Origin: Zelopaecilomyces penicillatus
Taxonomy: Eukaryota; Ascomycota; Sordariomycetes; Hypocreales; Pseudodiploosporaceae
Assembly: GCA_005765155.1 (NCBI GenBank)
Contig: VCCP01000007.1
Location: forward strand, 1,133,501-1,197,500
DNA length: 64,000 nt
Direction of reading: 5' to 3'
The notes beneath the pieces were generated by a model. That model did not search any database and was not told the DNA's origin. It saw nothing but the letters and a program-made list of their open reading frames with translations. Every line of letters starts with the position of its first letter. Position 1 is the first letter of the stretch. This document shows, piece after piece, positions 10,923 through 22,263 of this stretch. The position numbers and the translations under genes are program-made.

Positions 10923-12475
10923 TTACTTGAAGACCTTGCCGTCGGCATGGGCATATTCCTTGCCGCCGACAGTGGTGGGTCTGTCCCATGACCACTGGGA
11001 CTCAAGGAACTCCTTGTCCTCGGCCTTTGTAGGGTCCAGCTTAATAAATTCGTAGCTCTCATAGTCGGGAGCAACATCAAAAACTGGCAGATAATCATCG
11101 CCACGAATGACGAAAGCGCCCTGGATAACGGAGTTGTTGTTCTCGCCGAAGACAGAGGCACAACCGAAAAGGTACTTGCGAGAGCCCTCCAGACGGTTGT
11201 TGAAGCCACCAATGAGGTTGTTCGACATGAAGGTAAGAGTCAGCTCCTCGTTGTACTTGTAGTTAACCTTCCAGATAGAGTACTCAGTGAAGGGAACGTT
11301 CTCCCAGAACCATTTGAGAGCCTCAGGAGTCTCGCTGTTGGAGTACTGGCGTTTCCACTCATCTAGAGGGAAAGTGGCGCGGGGCAGCAGGTCAATAGGA
11401 TGCTTGGGCTTGGGAGCAGCCTCCTCCTCGGCCTCAACAGCCTTGGGGGCAGGGGCAGCAGCAGGCTTGGGGGCAGCCTTGGGCTGTTCAGGCTTCTTGG
11501 GAGCGACATTGGTCAGAGCAGGCTTCTCAAGGAAATCGATCTTGTCCCAAACAGCCGTGTAGATGGGCTGGCTAGTGATAGTCTCGTACCAACGAGTAGT
11601 GGCAGGGTGCGCATTGCGCCACTCCTTGTCAAAGAAAAACTGGAATCCACGGAACAGCAAGGCAGCGCCGAAGATATCAGCCAGAGTAATGCGCTCACCA
11701 ACCAGGTAAGTGTTGTGAGTGAGGTGCTCCTCGGTAACATCAACAGCCTTCTGAACAGCCTTAGAGGCTTCCTCAACAGACTTCTTGTTATAAGGCAAGA
11801 CGCCCTTCAAGGGGAGGAACCAGTTGCCCATAGGGGGGAGAACTTCGCTGTTGAAGAAAGACATCCACTTCAGGATAGAGGCATAACTGGGCATTGTTAG
11901 AATGTGATAAAAAATTGAGAGGGGAGGAATCGTTGTTTACTCTTGCTTAGTCTTGCCGAGAAGGGTGGTCTTCTCGTTTTGGGAGGTAACTGTGCCAAAG
12001 TTAGTTGATGACAGAGAAATGAAGATGCATCATCAAATGAAGGCAGGAAAACAAGCGAAGTCAGAAGTTAGACATTATCAACACAAATTATTCAGACAGG
12101 GATAACTGTATTAATTTGAAAGCTAGGTCATCACACGCATCGGGCTAGGAGAGGAGAGAAAGAGGCATTTACAGAGGGACAAAAGGAAGCGTTTGACGTA
12201 CTGTAGATGGCGATGGCGATGCACTCGCTCAGGGCAAAACCATCCTGGCCGACGAAGGTGGGGACCTTGCCGAGCTTGTTGGCCTTGAGATGGGCGGGAG
12301 GTGCATTGCCCAGCTCGATGTTGACGAGGTCAAGCTCGAGATTGTTGGCCTTAGCAACCGCCTTGATGGCGATGCTGCGGGTGTTTTCCTTCAAGGACAC
12401 ATATTAGCGACGAGACACAAACCACTATATCAAGCTTTGTCTCACCGTTGTGGTGTAGAGAGTACCGAAAGCCAT
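10923..12475 (-). CDS. Translation elongation factor 1-gamma (eEF1B gamma)
   Basis: Four exons: 12475-12446, 12388-12202, 11989-11941 and 11886-10923; 409 aa in phase. The first exon encodes only ten residues (MAFGTLYTTT). Domains in order are a glutathione-transferase-like N-terminal domain (about 1-80, with KLGKVPTFVGQDGFALSE), a GST C-terminal helical domain (about 90-205, ending near PIYTAVWDK), a Pro/Ala/Lys-rich linker and the conserved EF1G C-terminal domain starting at PIDLLPRATFPLDEWKR and including WSWDRPTTVGGKEYAH. It scaffolds the eEF1B nucleotide-exchange complex that recharges eEF1A during translation. Divergent from the uS9m gene. Full length for the family. Confidence 0.96.
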
Positions 12476-12858
12476 CTTGACGAGTTGCTCGTGTCTTGAG
12501 GACAGGTGAGAGACTACACAGATGATGAGGATGAGGAAAAAGAGAAGAAGGGGGTGTTGGAGGAAATTTTTAAATCAGCTTGAAGTGGGGGATGAAATTG
12601 CCCCGCGCGGTGGCTTCCTAGGCAACGGGTGGCTGGTGAGTGTGGACCAGGAAGTGGCTGATGGGGGCTGCACTTTGCACAAAATAACGGACCTGGCTAA
12701 ACTGTTTTATCTTCACGTGATCAGTCCCCCTTGAGGAAAGTCCTAATACTCCCTGTGTGCCTGGCACATAGGTCTAGTCGCTGAAGGCAGATTTTCTAGA
12801 TAGCTTCAATCCTCGAGGTGTGTCACCAGTTAGCCCGCTCCACCGACCTGCGAACATT
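12476..12858. promoter_or_regulatory. Divergent eEF1B-gamma/uS9m promoter region
   Basis: A 383-bp spacer shared by two translation-related genes. It must contain both promoters; I cannot point to a specific box with confidence. Confidence 0.4.
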
Positions 12859-13859
12859 ATGGCGGCTTTGGCGAGCGGTTTTCGGCACCTCAGATGCCAG
12901 AGACATCTTGCTAGAGCACAATGGCCGATAAGTCTCACACGTCAGCCATGTCCCCAACTTCGAGCCATATCTACCGACTCAGCACCGACAGGAAATGCTG
13001 GTTCCGAAACCAATGCCATGATTGAGTCAGTTTCGATTCCATACCAGGGCATCACTCATGCTCGAACTCTACCAGCGACGCCATCGTACTTCTCGAGAGA
13101 ACCCCAATTCAACGATCTCTATATAGGAATATCGAAACTCCTGACCAAATACAACCACCTCCCTACTGTGCTGCCCAGCGAAGCTCCACAAATGCCCTGG
13201 ACCAAATTGGAAGAAATGCGCTCCCAAATGGGAGAGCCAGTCAAGGCATCACATTACGCCAAAGTCATACGTGTCGCGAAACGCCTCAACCTGATTGAGC
13301 CTACGTTAAGGCCAGTTGAGGTTCAGGTGGCGTTGAAAGATTTCACGAGAGACATCAACCCCTTCTTGAACATGCCAAGCCCAGTCACAATTGACAAGTT
13401 TGGTCGGGCTGTGGGGGTTGGTAAGAGAAAGGCTTCAACAGCACGCGCATTTGTTGTGGAGGGAACTGGAGAAATACTCGTGAATGGAAAGCCGATCACT
13501 GAGGTATTTGGACGTGTCCATGATCGTGAGAGCGCTGTCTGGGCTCTGACATCCACCGAAAGGCTAGACAAATACAATGTCTGGGCCCTCGTGGAAGGAG
13601 GGGGGACAACGGGACAGGCCGAAGCCCTCACGCTTGCAGTTGCCAAGGCTCTTGTTGCTCATGAACCGGCTCTGAAGACGGCTCTGAGGAAGGGTAAGTT
13701 TCACGATGAATCCACTGCACAGTTCACACGAAGTAGTATGAAGGTCGCTAACGTTTCATATTTGAAGCTGGTTGCATTACCCGGGACGAAAGGACAGTAG
13801 AGAGGAAGAAGCATGGCCATGTCAAGGCCCGCAAGATGCCAGCTTGGGTCAAACGATAA
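12859..13859 (+). CDS. MRPS9: Mitochondrial small ribosomal subunit protein uS9m (MRPS9)
   Basis: Two exons, 12859-13693 and 13768-13859; 308 aa. The N-terminus is basic and Arg/Leu-rich as expected for a mitochondrial presequence. A fungal-specific middle part follows, then the universal S9 domain starting near GRAVGVGKRKASTARAFVVEG, with VNGKPITEVF and EGGGTTGQAEAL. The second exon supplies the conserved basic tail TRDERTVERKKHGHVKARK ending WVKR, which in S9 proteins reaches the tRNA in the ribosomal P site. Without splicing the frame would end at 13800 and lose this tail, which supports the intron. The start is the ATG at 12859; an upstream open stretch begins only with GTG. Confidence 0.95.
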
Positions 13860-14249
13860 AGGTTGGAAACCAATGTACGTCTAGTAGTGTATGACGACTC
13901 ATTTATGAAGAGCAACGACCAAGAGATTTGAGAAAGGCCAAAACATTGACGGGAATGCTCCGAAAACGACCATGTACAATCAACTTCATGTAGAAATAGG
14001 ATAATGTCGAAACGGTACTCATGGCGGATTTATCGGGCTTTGGGTCCTTTTGCAACAGGACGGGCCAGTTCCCATGCAACTCCCATCATGATCATGGCCG
14101 TTCTATCAGCGAAATGAGTCATTCGCACTTCGGCAGTGTGGCTTCATCCGAAGGCTTGATTGGAAATTGCGGTCTGCGTTTGGACATGAAGCCCAAGATG
14201 TCACATGTGAGAGGAGCTAGAAATCATCAATGGCCCTAGACATGATGTC

Positions 14250-14706
14250 TTAGCGGAAGCCGAAGCATGGCTCCACTTCAACTCGTGGCATTTGCTGCAG
14301 CCATGATAACTCCATGAAGGTGGCTGCATCATTTTCAAACACCTCGTCCATGGATAATACCGGGATGTCCATTGGCCGAATATTCATGTCAACGAACAGT
14401 AAGCTGGTAACAGATGTGCAATACAACCCGACGTTGACTCACTTGCAACAGCGGTAACGGCGGGCCGTCAACTCGCTCAGGGGTAAGCACGTCTCGCAGG
14501 TCGTCAAGAACAACCTTGTAAGCCATTTCACATCGTCCTCGAGAAGGGGGGGAGTATTCTAGGGTTTTTCGGTCTTGTTGGGCAGTCGGAAGAGGCGGCG
14601 CCATGTTGATACAAGGCATGAGGGTTGGGGAAGTTGTGTCGCATCCGGACACAGCGTCAATTGCATACCATCGAGACTGTGAAAGCTTTGCAGAGTAGCT
14701 TGTCAT
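14250..14706 (-). CDS. Possible small gene, unknown function
   Basis: A tentative call. On the minus strand an ATG at 14706 opens a frame of about 86 codons (starting MTSYSAKLSQSRWYAIDAV). A second frame further on (about 14390-14250) reads VDMNIRPMDIPVLSMDEVF and ends in a stop at 14250. Joining them in phase needs a 43-nt gap with a GC donor (GCAAGT at 14446) and an AG acceptor at 14404, which is short for a fungal intron. I do not recognise the protein. It may be a real two-exon gene, an eroded gene or chance. Confidence 0.22.
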
Positions 14707-16537
14707 GGAAATCGAAAGGCTAGGCCAGTGAAACACATGCTCGATGAGGCCTTGAAGGCTTTTTTTCACCCTCTAACCGTTCCCTGCAGATTGGTGGTAA
14801 GGCAACATGACGATTTTATGACGAGCTCAAATCATGCGTCAAGAGTGTGACTGGGGTAACTGATTGGCAGCGACACAGACAAAGACACAGACAAAAGTTG
14901 GAAATAAAAACTAGTGATGGGTATGTGATGCCAACGATTGCAGATTTCAAAATTTAATATACTGATGAAAGGCAATTGGGTGTTCCCCTTGCAAAGTACA
15001 AATGATTGTTGTGTGTATAATGTTTGATGTCGGATCAGCAGGATATGATGGTGCTAAGTGGTCACCCTGCATCACACATGGAGAGAAACATGATTATACA
15101 ATAGGTATATGTGGTAGTTTGTGTGGTTGATGTGTTTGTTGAGGGGCTGGACTTAGAAGCCGAGACAAGGAAGAGAGAGCCAGCTCCCAACCTAACCATG
15201 TATTCAATGAAGCATGAACAATCGACGGTTTTGTGGCAGGTGTAAGGTTGTGGTGCTGCCTAATGAAGCCGTTGCAAGCTTGTATCTCCCTTGGCTAGCG
15301 ATAATGAACCACTTTTAGTTAGACCCAGTGGACCTCACGTTATAAACGCATGAAAGCTGGACACTGCCCCTGCTGGCCTTTTGGGGACTGTTGTTAGTTC
15401 ATATATTGACGTCTACCCACACACTCGTGTAGGATTCTTCGGACCTTTGGGATGTGCGTTAGTGATTAGGTGTTATAGGCATCGGCATTCTATGATGTGA
15501 GCGCATATCATAGAATCCTCTCTGCACGTTTCATGCATGGAACTCTTTGTCATGGCACCGTCCAGCAGCGAATGCACCACCGAGACGAGGCAGATGCAGT
15601 GTAAATCTGTGGTTGCTCCAGCCAGGTAAGTTACAAGTAATTGATGTTGGTACAGTGCCTGTTCCTGATTCGATGGCGCCGTTATGCGCGTCAGCACTGG
15701 TGATGATCCCTGCGATTGCGCCAGCCGGAGCCGAGCTAAACGGCGGATGTGGAGTTCATCAAGTCCTGAGCTTCTTTCTACAGGGCCACAGGACTTCCTT
15801 AGTTCTATGGCTTGCATGCCGAAATGGCTGGTGGGTTTTATGTCGATTACTAAGGGAGTCAGCCCTGTCCACAGTTGCAAACAATATCCAAACAGTCCAT
15901 GTAATTGGTCTGCTCGTTACGCGAATAGAATTACCAAGGATTGCTGCATTTTCAGCTGCAAAGGGCATTCATTTCCCACATACACCGAATGCTAACCCTG
16001 GAGAACCGTACCCGTAGGATGCGGCTACCTGCGCATCTAAAGCATACCGTTTATTGATGGTGTCCTTGCCAGATCAGGACCAATGGGCATTCGGTACTAG
16101 GTTTGCAGACGTGCACTGCACATGCTGCCATGGATGAACATTCAACGGGTGCAGGTAATAAACATCTAGGGAACTTACTGATGCGCCCAACTTCATGCCG
16201 TAGGCCGTCGATTAGCACTACCTAGTAGGTAAGAACCTTAGTACAGGGAGTAGTAGAGAGACGGTAGGTACACTGCCTAGGCTCGAAGTGATATGTTTTG
16301 CTCCGAATATAAACACTATCAGTTTCATGCCAGACCGCACACACAAGGTGCGAGCACCAGCCTGCGAACCAAATTGACAAATAGGACGCCACATATGTGT
16401 GCTAAAGAAGAGGTTAGGGAGACCTGATTCGCTCAAGCAAGGAAATCACCATTGGCGGCATACCCAGCACTCTTGAGTGTTTGCAGATGTCTATCGTATG
16501 TCTACCTGGAACGCGTATTCACGCGTATTACATTTTG

Positions 16538-16568
16538 ATATGTTCGGTGCAATTCGGTGCAATTCGAG
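16538..16568. repeat. Short direct repeat TTCGGTGCAA x2
   Basis: Two adjacent copies of TTCGGTGCAA followed by a partial third (TTCG). Intergenic, no known role. Confidence 0.5.
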
Positions 16569-17717
16569 GCGAATCAATGAGCTGCTCTTATTATTTCTTG
16601 CGGGTTGAGGTGTTGCCTGAAATATGGCGAGTAGTAGAAGAACAGAAAGGCAAACAACACAGAGGATGAAGAATTTGCGAAACCACTTCATACGATACAG
16701 AAATTACCTAGTAGCTTCTCTTCAATTGCCAGTCTATCTCCTCGGATTTTCTAGCCCCCATCCTCCTCATACCCAGTTCCCAATGCTAACGGGTAAGAAG
16801 GGGTTGAAAGGCTTTGTTATTATCATTTGGGATGGGGTTCTGTCCAAACCTCACAATGGGAAATCCATGGCCAGACTAGTAGATCCAGAAAAGCGCTGAG
16901 CTGGGTCGAGCTGGAGGAAGACGGGCAACAGCTAGAACAACTGGAAATTGGTGGCATAAGGGAGATGGGAAACAATAATCGCGTAACAGTGATGCAATGG
17001 CTATTCTTAAATTTAGGTACTCACCCTGGTAATGGGCTATTTAATATGTATCTCTGCTTAAGATTGTCACAGGTGGGTGTACAAAATCGTTCAAGTCGAC
17101 GAGATATCTAGTGTAGTACTCAACCAAAACGTCGTTGTATTCATGTCACTAAGGTACCTACTAGGTAGGCAGGTACTAGTAGTTAGAACCTACGTTGCTA
17201 AGGCAGGTACAGTACAGAGTATCTACTACGTAGTTAACAGGCCATTTGATGGGCAGTAATGCTTCGCGGAACCCTGGCTCAATACGTACCTGGACGACTG
17301 GGTAGGTAGGGTAGCGAGGCGGAAGAGTTTTCGTAGGTTTACGACAATACAGCACCGAAGCAGTCTGTTGGCTCTAGCGAGTGGCGCAAACTGGCGCTAC
17401 TAGGCCTATGCGAGTAGTACTATATAATAATACTTGTACAGCAAGTGATTGCTGCCTCACCCTGTGAGGGAAAGTGCCCGCTCCGCTCCGCTGTGCCTTC
17501 CAGTGATACCACCATACAAACGCACGCACGCATTTGAACGAGGTCGGCCCTGTGCAGGTACCAACAACATCCACGCTTGCCACCAAACCAAGGCAATGCG
17601 CATGCTCTTACTCCATATGATGCAAGGTGCGTTTATCCTGCAGGCAAGAACAATTGATTATCTAAAGGCGGTCTGCTAACTACATATGTTTCTCCCTAAA
17701 TCCTCCCTGCTTGCCAT

Positions 17718-17738
17718 GCCTTGCCTTGCCTTGCCTTG
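17718..17738. repeat. CCTTG pentanucleotide tandem repeat
   Basis: About four copies of CCTTG in intergenic DNA. Confidence 0.7.
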
Positions 17739-19697
17739 TTGTTTTTCTCTGGTCTTTTAAGGCAACAGATCGCAGTGTTGTTACGCACGGAACTGGTACG
17801 TCCACTTGGACATGCACAGGCGGGAGACATTTCCCCTCTTCAGCGCTGCAGGGTTCAAGTCAACAAAAGCTGACCCGTACATACCTGCCAACTCCAGTAC
17901 ACAAGCAAGCAACATCCGGCAGGCTGATGCGATCACACCACACCCACGCGGAGGCGTGCCTCGGATATCAGTATCATCTCCACCCGCCCTGTAACACGCG
18001 GCGCGGCATATCCATTGAAGGCCCAGAGGGCAAATCTATTAGTAGGAACACAGTATTAATTTTCGTTACCGCTGTAAAACCCCCGCTGACTGGTGCTACA
18101 GGTACAATGTATTACCATACAGATATGCTGGCCTCAGGGCCTACCATGACGACTACAACCTGCCATTGTATGCATTTACCGCATCGACGCCAAATCCTGC
18201 CACAACTTTAGTGTTGAATGACTCCATACGTAGTATGCCTGTTTGAACCCCTTCGTCCGCCTGTTTTTGTACGTTGCATCTCTGGTTTCCCTCATATTTC
18301 TTCTCTTGTTGTTTTCTCCCTCCCTTCATTAAAAGAGGCAACAGTGGAGTCACTTAGCTATACCACGAACAACCCAACAGGAGGACATTTGCTCTCCCAA
18401 TCTGTCTCCTCCAATCCTCGATATGCGCCTCCTGCAATTTTAGACCTCTACTTCTAAGCAGAGTGTCGCCTCTTGCCACACCCCTCCACTTGCTAAGATA
18501 CCCTTGTGATTGTGGCTGAACCAAGTCTGTCTCTGTTTTGCTCTCCTCGGGCGGCGTAAGCCAATTGAGTCGACTGTCTCAGATCGATGTGCTTGTTCTG
18601 CCTGGGTTCCCAATATTGTACCTGGCACCACCTTTTGCTTTTTGGTCTCGAGCACTTTCTGAGACATGCACAGAAAATACTTCATTTCTAATTGCACATT
18701 GCATGAGGATTACCAAGGAGTAAAAACCTTCACGTATTGTATCGGGCCGTGGTCTGTGGCCCAGGCACTCGGGTCCTTTCGTCAAAGCCCTGTCGACCTG
18801 ATCTGTCTGCGACATGGATTCAATTGGCCTGGCAGGAGGCTTCCAGTTTAACCACTATCGGCTCCTCTGTCACAAGCGCAAGACCTCGTACTCACTCGCA
18901 CAGGCGAAAGTTGGAGGACTTCGGGCATCCCCGTTCTGACCGAGATAATAAGCAGGTCCTGCGTCGAACTGCTACAACTCTGTCTAGTTACCAACAATGG
19001 CTCATTTAGCTCCAAAAACGGTTTTCGCAACTGAAAACAAAGCACTGAACGCACCCACATTTCACATCCCAAGCCACGGCTAGAAGGCGAACTCCGATTA
19101 GTGCAGGAGTCTGGGTCAGGAAACCTCTCAAACACAACTTAACAAACAACCCTTAGAGCTGCCACCCCGCGTAATTACAATAGGGTACTCAAAATATAGC
19201 TCGGTCTACGTGTCTCAAAAACAGCAGCTATTCAACATCTTGGCTATTTCGGGCCAATTCACACGACGACTCAACACGTTTGCCAGCCAAATCCGTACCC
19301 CCAAATTGGATGCAATCAGCCCTACATGCCAATTTTCATTTACGCTTACTAGCAGATGGAAATAAAGATGTATTCGCCAATGCGCCTTTCATTAACCTTC
19401 TGGTGTTCTAAATGAACGGACTTGAAGAGCAACATGTCTATGCCTCGCAATTCCAGGAGCACAATTATGTTTATATTTGTTTTGGTCCATTGCTACGTAC
19501 TTCGTACATTTTCAGCATAAATTCTCCAGTCTTCTGCGACGAACGGAACGCACGTCCTCATCCAAGTTTGCGAATTGGTTCCTGCTAATGACGCATGAAC
19601 TCCCCTTGTTTCCGTCCCCTCGTGTTGGAAGCTTAGTACCATTCGAAGTACAGTACACCAATTGCAAGCCACAAGTGGGCGGCATCCTTCCCACGCA

Positions 19698-19710
19698 CCC
19701 CCCCCCCCCC
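19698..19710. repeat. Poly-C tract
   Basis: Thirteen consecutive C within a C/T-rich segment. Confidence 0.8.
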
Positions 19711-21086
19711 TTCCTCCCCACCCTTGTTCTTCACACTCCTCCCTTCCCCTTTTCTCTTTTATGTTATTTTTGTTTGGGTTATTGCGCTGTGCCAATGTTC
19801 AGAGTATGTACAGGCATACATCGTACATCCACACAACCAGCTTGATTAGGCTCGCTCTCTCAACGCCTCTTGTGTGCTCGCTGCCAAGGAGACCTGCGGC
19901 GCTATGTGTGCTGGTCCTAGTGGAGCATTTGCATGCAGATCGAATCGACCCAACTTCCCTCAAACTCTCCTCGTTAGCCTCGTGGACTAGCCACCCAGCT
20001 CACGCACTCTCACTCCCTGCCGGATAGCTTTTGCCTTGACAAGACGTAGTACGACACTGCCCAGCACCCCAGGTCCCAGGCTTGACCATCCTTTTGCTGG
20101 GCCGTGCTGGCCGTGCCCTGTGTCAAGTTCAACGCCATGTTGGTGTGTGTCTTGCTTCGTCGGCTTCGGCCATGGCTCAATTTTCCCCGTCACCACTGAC
20201 GCTTTTTTTTTCCTTTCCCACAGGCCTGCCCAGTCACCGGTCACGGCTTGCATGTACACTTCCCATATGTCCGTCTCATTGTGTTTATTAGCGTAGTCCC
20301 AAACATGCGAAGTGCTTGTCTAGCTCCCATCTGTATAAGAGCCCCGAGTACTCCTCAGGCCGCACAAGAAAGCCACTCGGGCATGCTTGACAAACTGCGT
20401 TACTTAGCTACACACTCCACCTCCTCCTTCCATGCTCATACTGTTGTTTCATTTTTACAGATCTCTCTCTTACATCATCCTCCCACTGTCGATCTAGAGC
20501 TCGACCTCAGAAATCAGCAGCACAACACTGCTAGATTTGAAATTTTTGGTTGAACATTATTCAACCTTGCAAAATCCCTGGGTGTCGCTTTTTCCAGCAC
20601 ACCAGTAGGTCTAGGGAAGGTCGAGGTTGTCATGCCGAGTGGGTGTTACACACGAATAATCTATCCGGGATTCACCAACACGACTTTTGCCTATATTTAC
20701 AATAGTTCTGTACCATCGGCTAAAACTCCGGTCTAGTCGTCTCACTTTACGCAACTTGTGGTTGTCAGAGATATATTTTAAACCAGAAGTGTGGTGTGCA
20801 ACTACACAGATATCATCCGAGACGTTTTCCAATTCTTTCGCACTACGGATACAATCATCACACCAGCTACTGTTTTACCAAAACTTAAATATACGGGGTA
20901 GCAGTGCACTTCCAACTCTCTCTAGTCCACCTTCCTCATAGAACCTACCAGAGAAACCCTACGGCCGGGCTATTGGCCAGTATATTAGTCAATCTGGCCC
21001 AATTCTATCCTTCTCCAGCTTCTTTGCCCCCGGCGCATCGAGAGGGCTCGGCATTCGAGGCTTCTCCTGAGTGCGTTCGCCGGGGC

Positions 21087-22263
21087 ATGGACAATTCTGG
21101 TCAACACAGGAGGCAGAACGATCCACCAGCTCACCACACAAACAACCAAAGATATTCGCTTCAACTTTCTTCAACACAAAACGGTAATTCCGAAAGATAT
21201 CGCTCAGGGACACTCAGCGTCTCTGCTTCGACCCCACGGGCCATGGGAGCCACGGGCAATTACAGCACTTACTATCAAGAACCTACGGCTGCTTTTTCAA
21301 CATCGTCAGGCATGACTACGGCGGCTATGACATATGGGTCAGATTATGGGACAGATGGGCGGACTCAAACACAAGGCTTTGGGGGATACAATGCGGGCAT
21401 GATGATGTACAACATTCCTCAACAGGGCTCACAAGGGACTGTCTATGACGCACAGCAATTTGGACAACGCCAACAGACAGCTATGCAGATGATGACTCCG
21501 GATGTTGCTTCAGCATACTTCAGCTCGGATGGAGGAGCAGGTGCGACACCCGGTGCCGGTACGTCAACCAATATGTATTCATCGAACCAGTCCATGGCCT
21601 ACACAGGGGCTGTGCACGGGGTTAGTGCAATGCACCAGGCATCCGGGACAACCGATACATCGATACCAGAACAAAAGGATCAAACCTCTGGCGGGCTAGA
21701 AGAGAAATGGCTTGGTTACCAACAGCAGCTGGGTGCAATATTCCAAGACATTGCAGGCGGTTCGTTAGAAAGAGCTGCTGATACACTGCTACGTGTGTCC
21801 AGTTGGCTCTTATCTCAGGTTACGGAGCTAGGTATAATAGTAGACTGTCCATTGTTGAGAATTATGCTAATTTGCCTGGTAGGCCTCTGTCAGGACGATG
21901 CAAGTCTTCACGGGGAACGAATAAAACTCTGGAACGACTTCAATCACGCCTGGCTGGCCCTAGGCTTTCGACAAAGAGAAATGATGATATCTGGCCATCA
22001 GCCTTCGCGGACACAGAAGCTCATGCAGCTTAGCACAATTAAGAAGATGGGAGATGAACTAATTCGATTGTGCGACGGCATTGAACGTCATGGATTGGTA
22101 GATTACCAATATGGTGTTTGGGAGGAGCGGATAGAGAGTGGTATGTCTGTCTACTTGGTTGAATGTTTTTTCAAGCTGACTGACACATCTAGTCCTTGAG
22201 GAATGTTTGGATCTTTACGAATCCCCGGAATGGGCCGCAGGTGCAGACAGTGGACCCCACTAA
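21087..22263 (+). CDS. Conserved Gln/Ser-rich protein of unknown function
   Basis: Three exons: 21087-21831, 21883-22140 and 22193-22263; 357 aa in phase. Both introns have GT..AG ends, and the first carries a TGCTAAT branch point. Residues 1 to about 205 are low-complexity, rich in Gln, Ser, Thr, Gly, Tyr and Met, as in many fungal transcription regulators. Residues from about 210 to the end form a compact predicted helical domain, from EEKWLGYQQQLGAIF through GERIKLWNDFNHAWLALGF and KMGDELIRLCDGIERHGL to EECLDLYE. It looks well conserved, but I cannot name the family. I see no zinc finger, homeodomain or bZIP. The gene stands alone in a long gene-poor stretch. An in-frame stop-free stretch precedes the ATG from about 20904. 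Confidence 0.82.
21832..21882 (+). other. Stop-free, in-frame 51-nt intron
   Basis: The intron has GT..AG ends and a TGCTAAT branch point. Its length is a multiple of three with no stop codon, so retention would insert 17 mostly hydrophobic residues (including CPLLRIMLICLVG) into the conserved domain. Splicing gives the join TELG|LCQDD. Confidence 0.75.

Larger units (their letters stand above)
14707..21086. other. Gene-poor interval upstream of the Q/S-rich protein gene
   Basis: About 6.4 kb with only short open frames that look like chance. Contents noted: TACCTA/TAGGTA elements near 16213-16275 and 17150-17310, a CCTTG repeat at about 17718-17738, a 13-nt C run at 19698-19710, and C/T-rich stretches near 19660-19770 and 20425-20485. 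The last kilobase carries short upstream ATG frames, for example a 34-codon frame at 20632-20736, and may be a long transcribed leader. Base composition looks ordinary rather than AT-rich, so there is no sign of RIP-mutated transposons. Confidence 0.45.

Noticed and set aside
15547..16017. 157-codon plus-strand frame in the gene-poor interval
   Set aside because: No domain and overlapping open frames on both strands; typical of chance.
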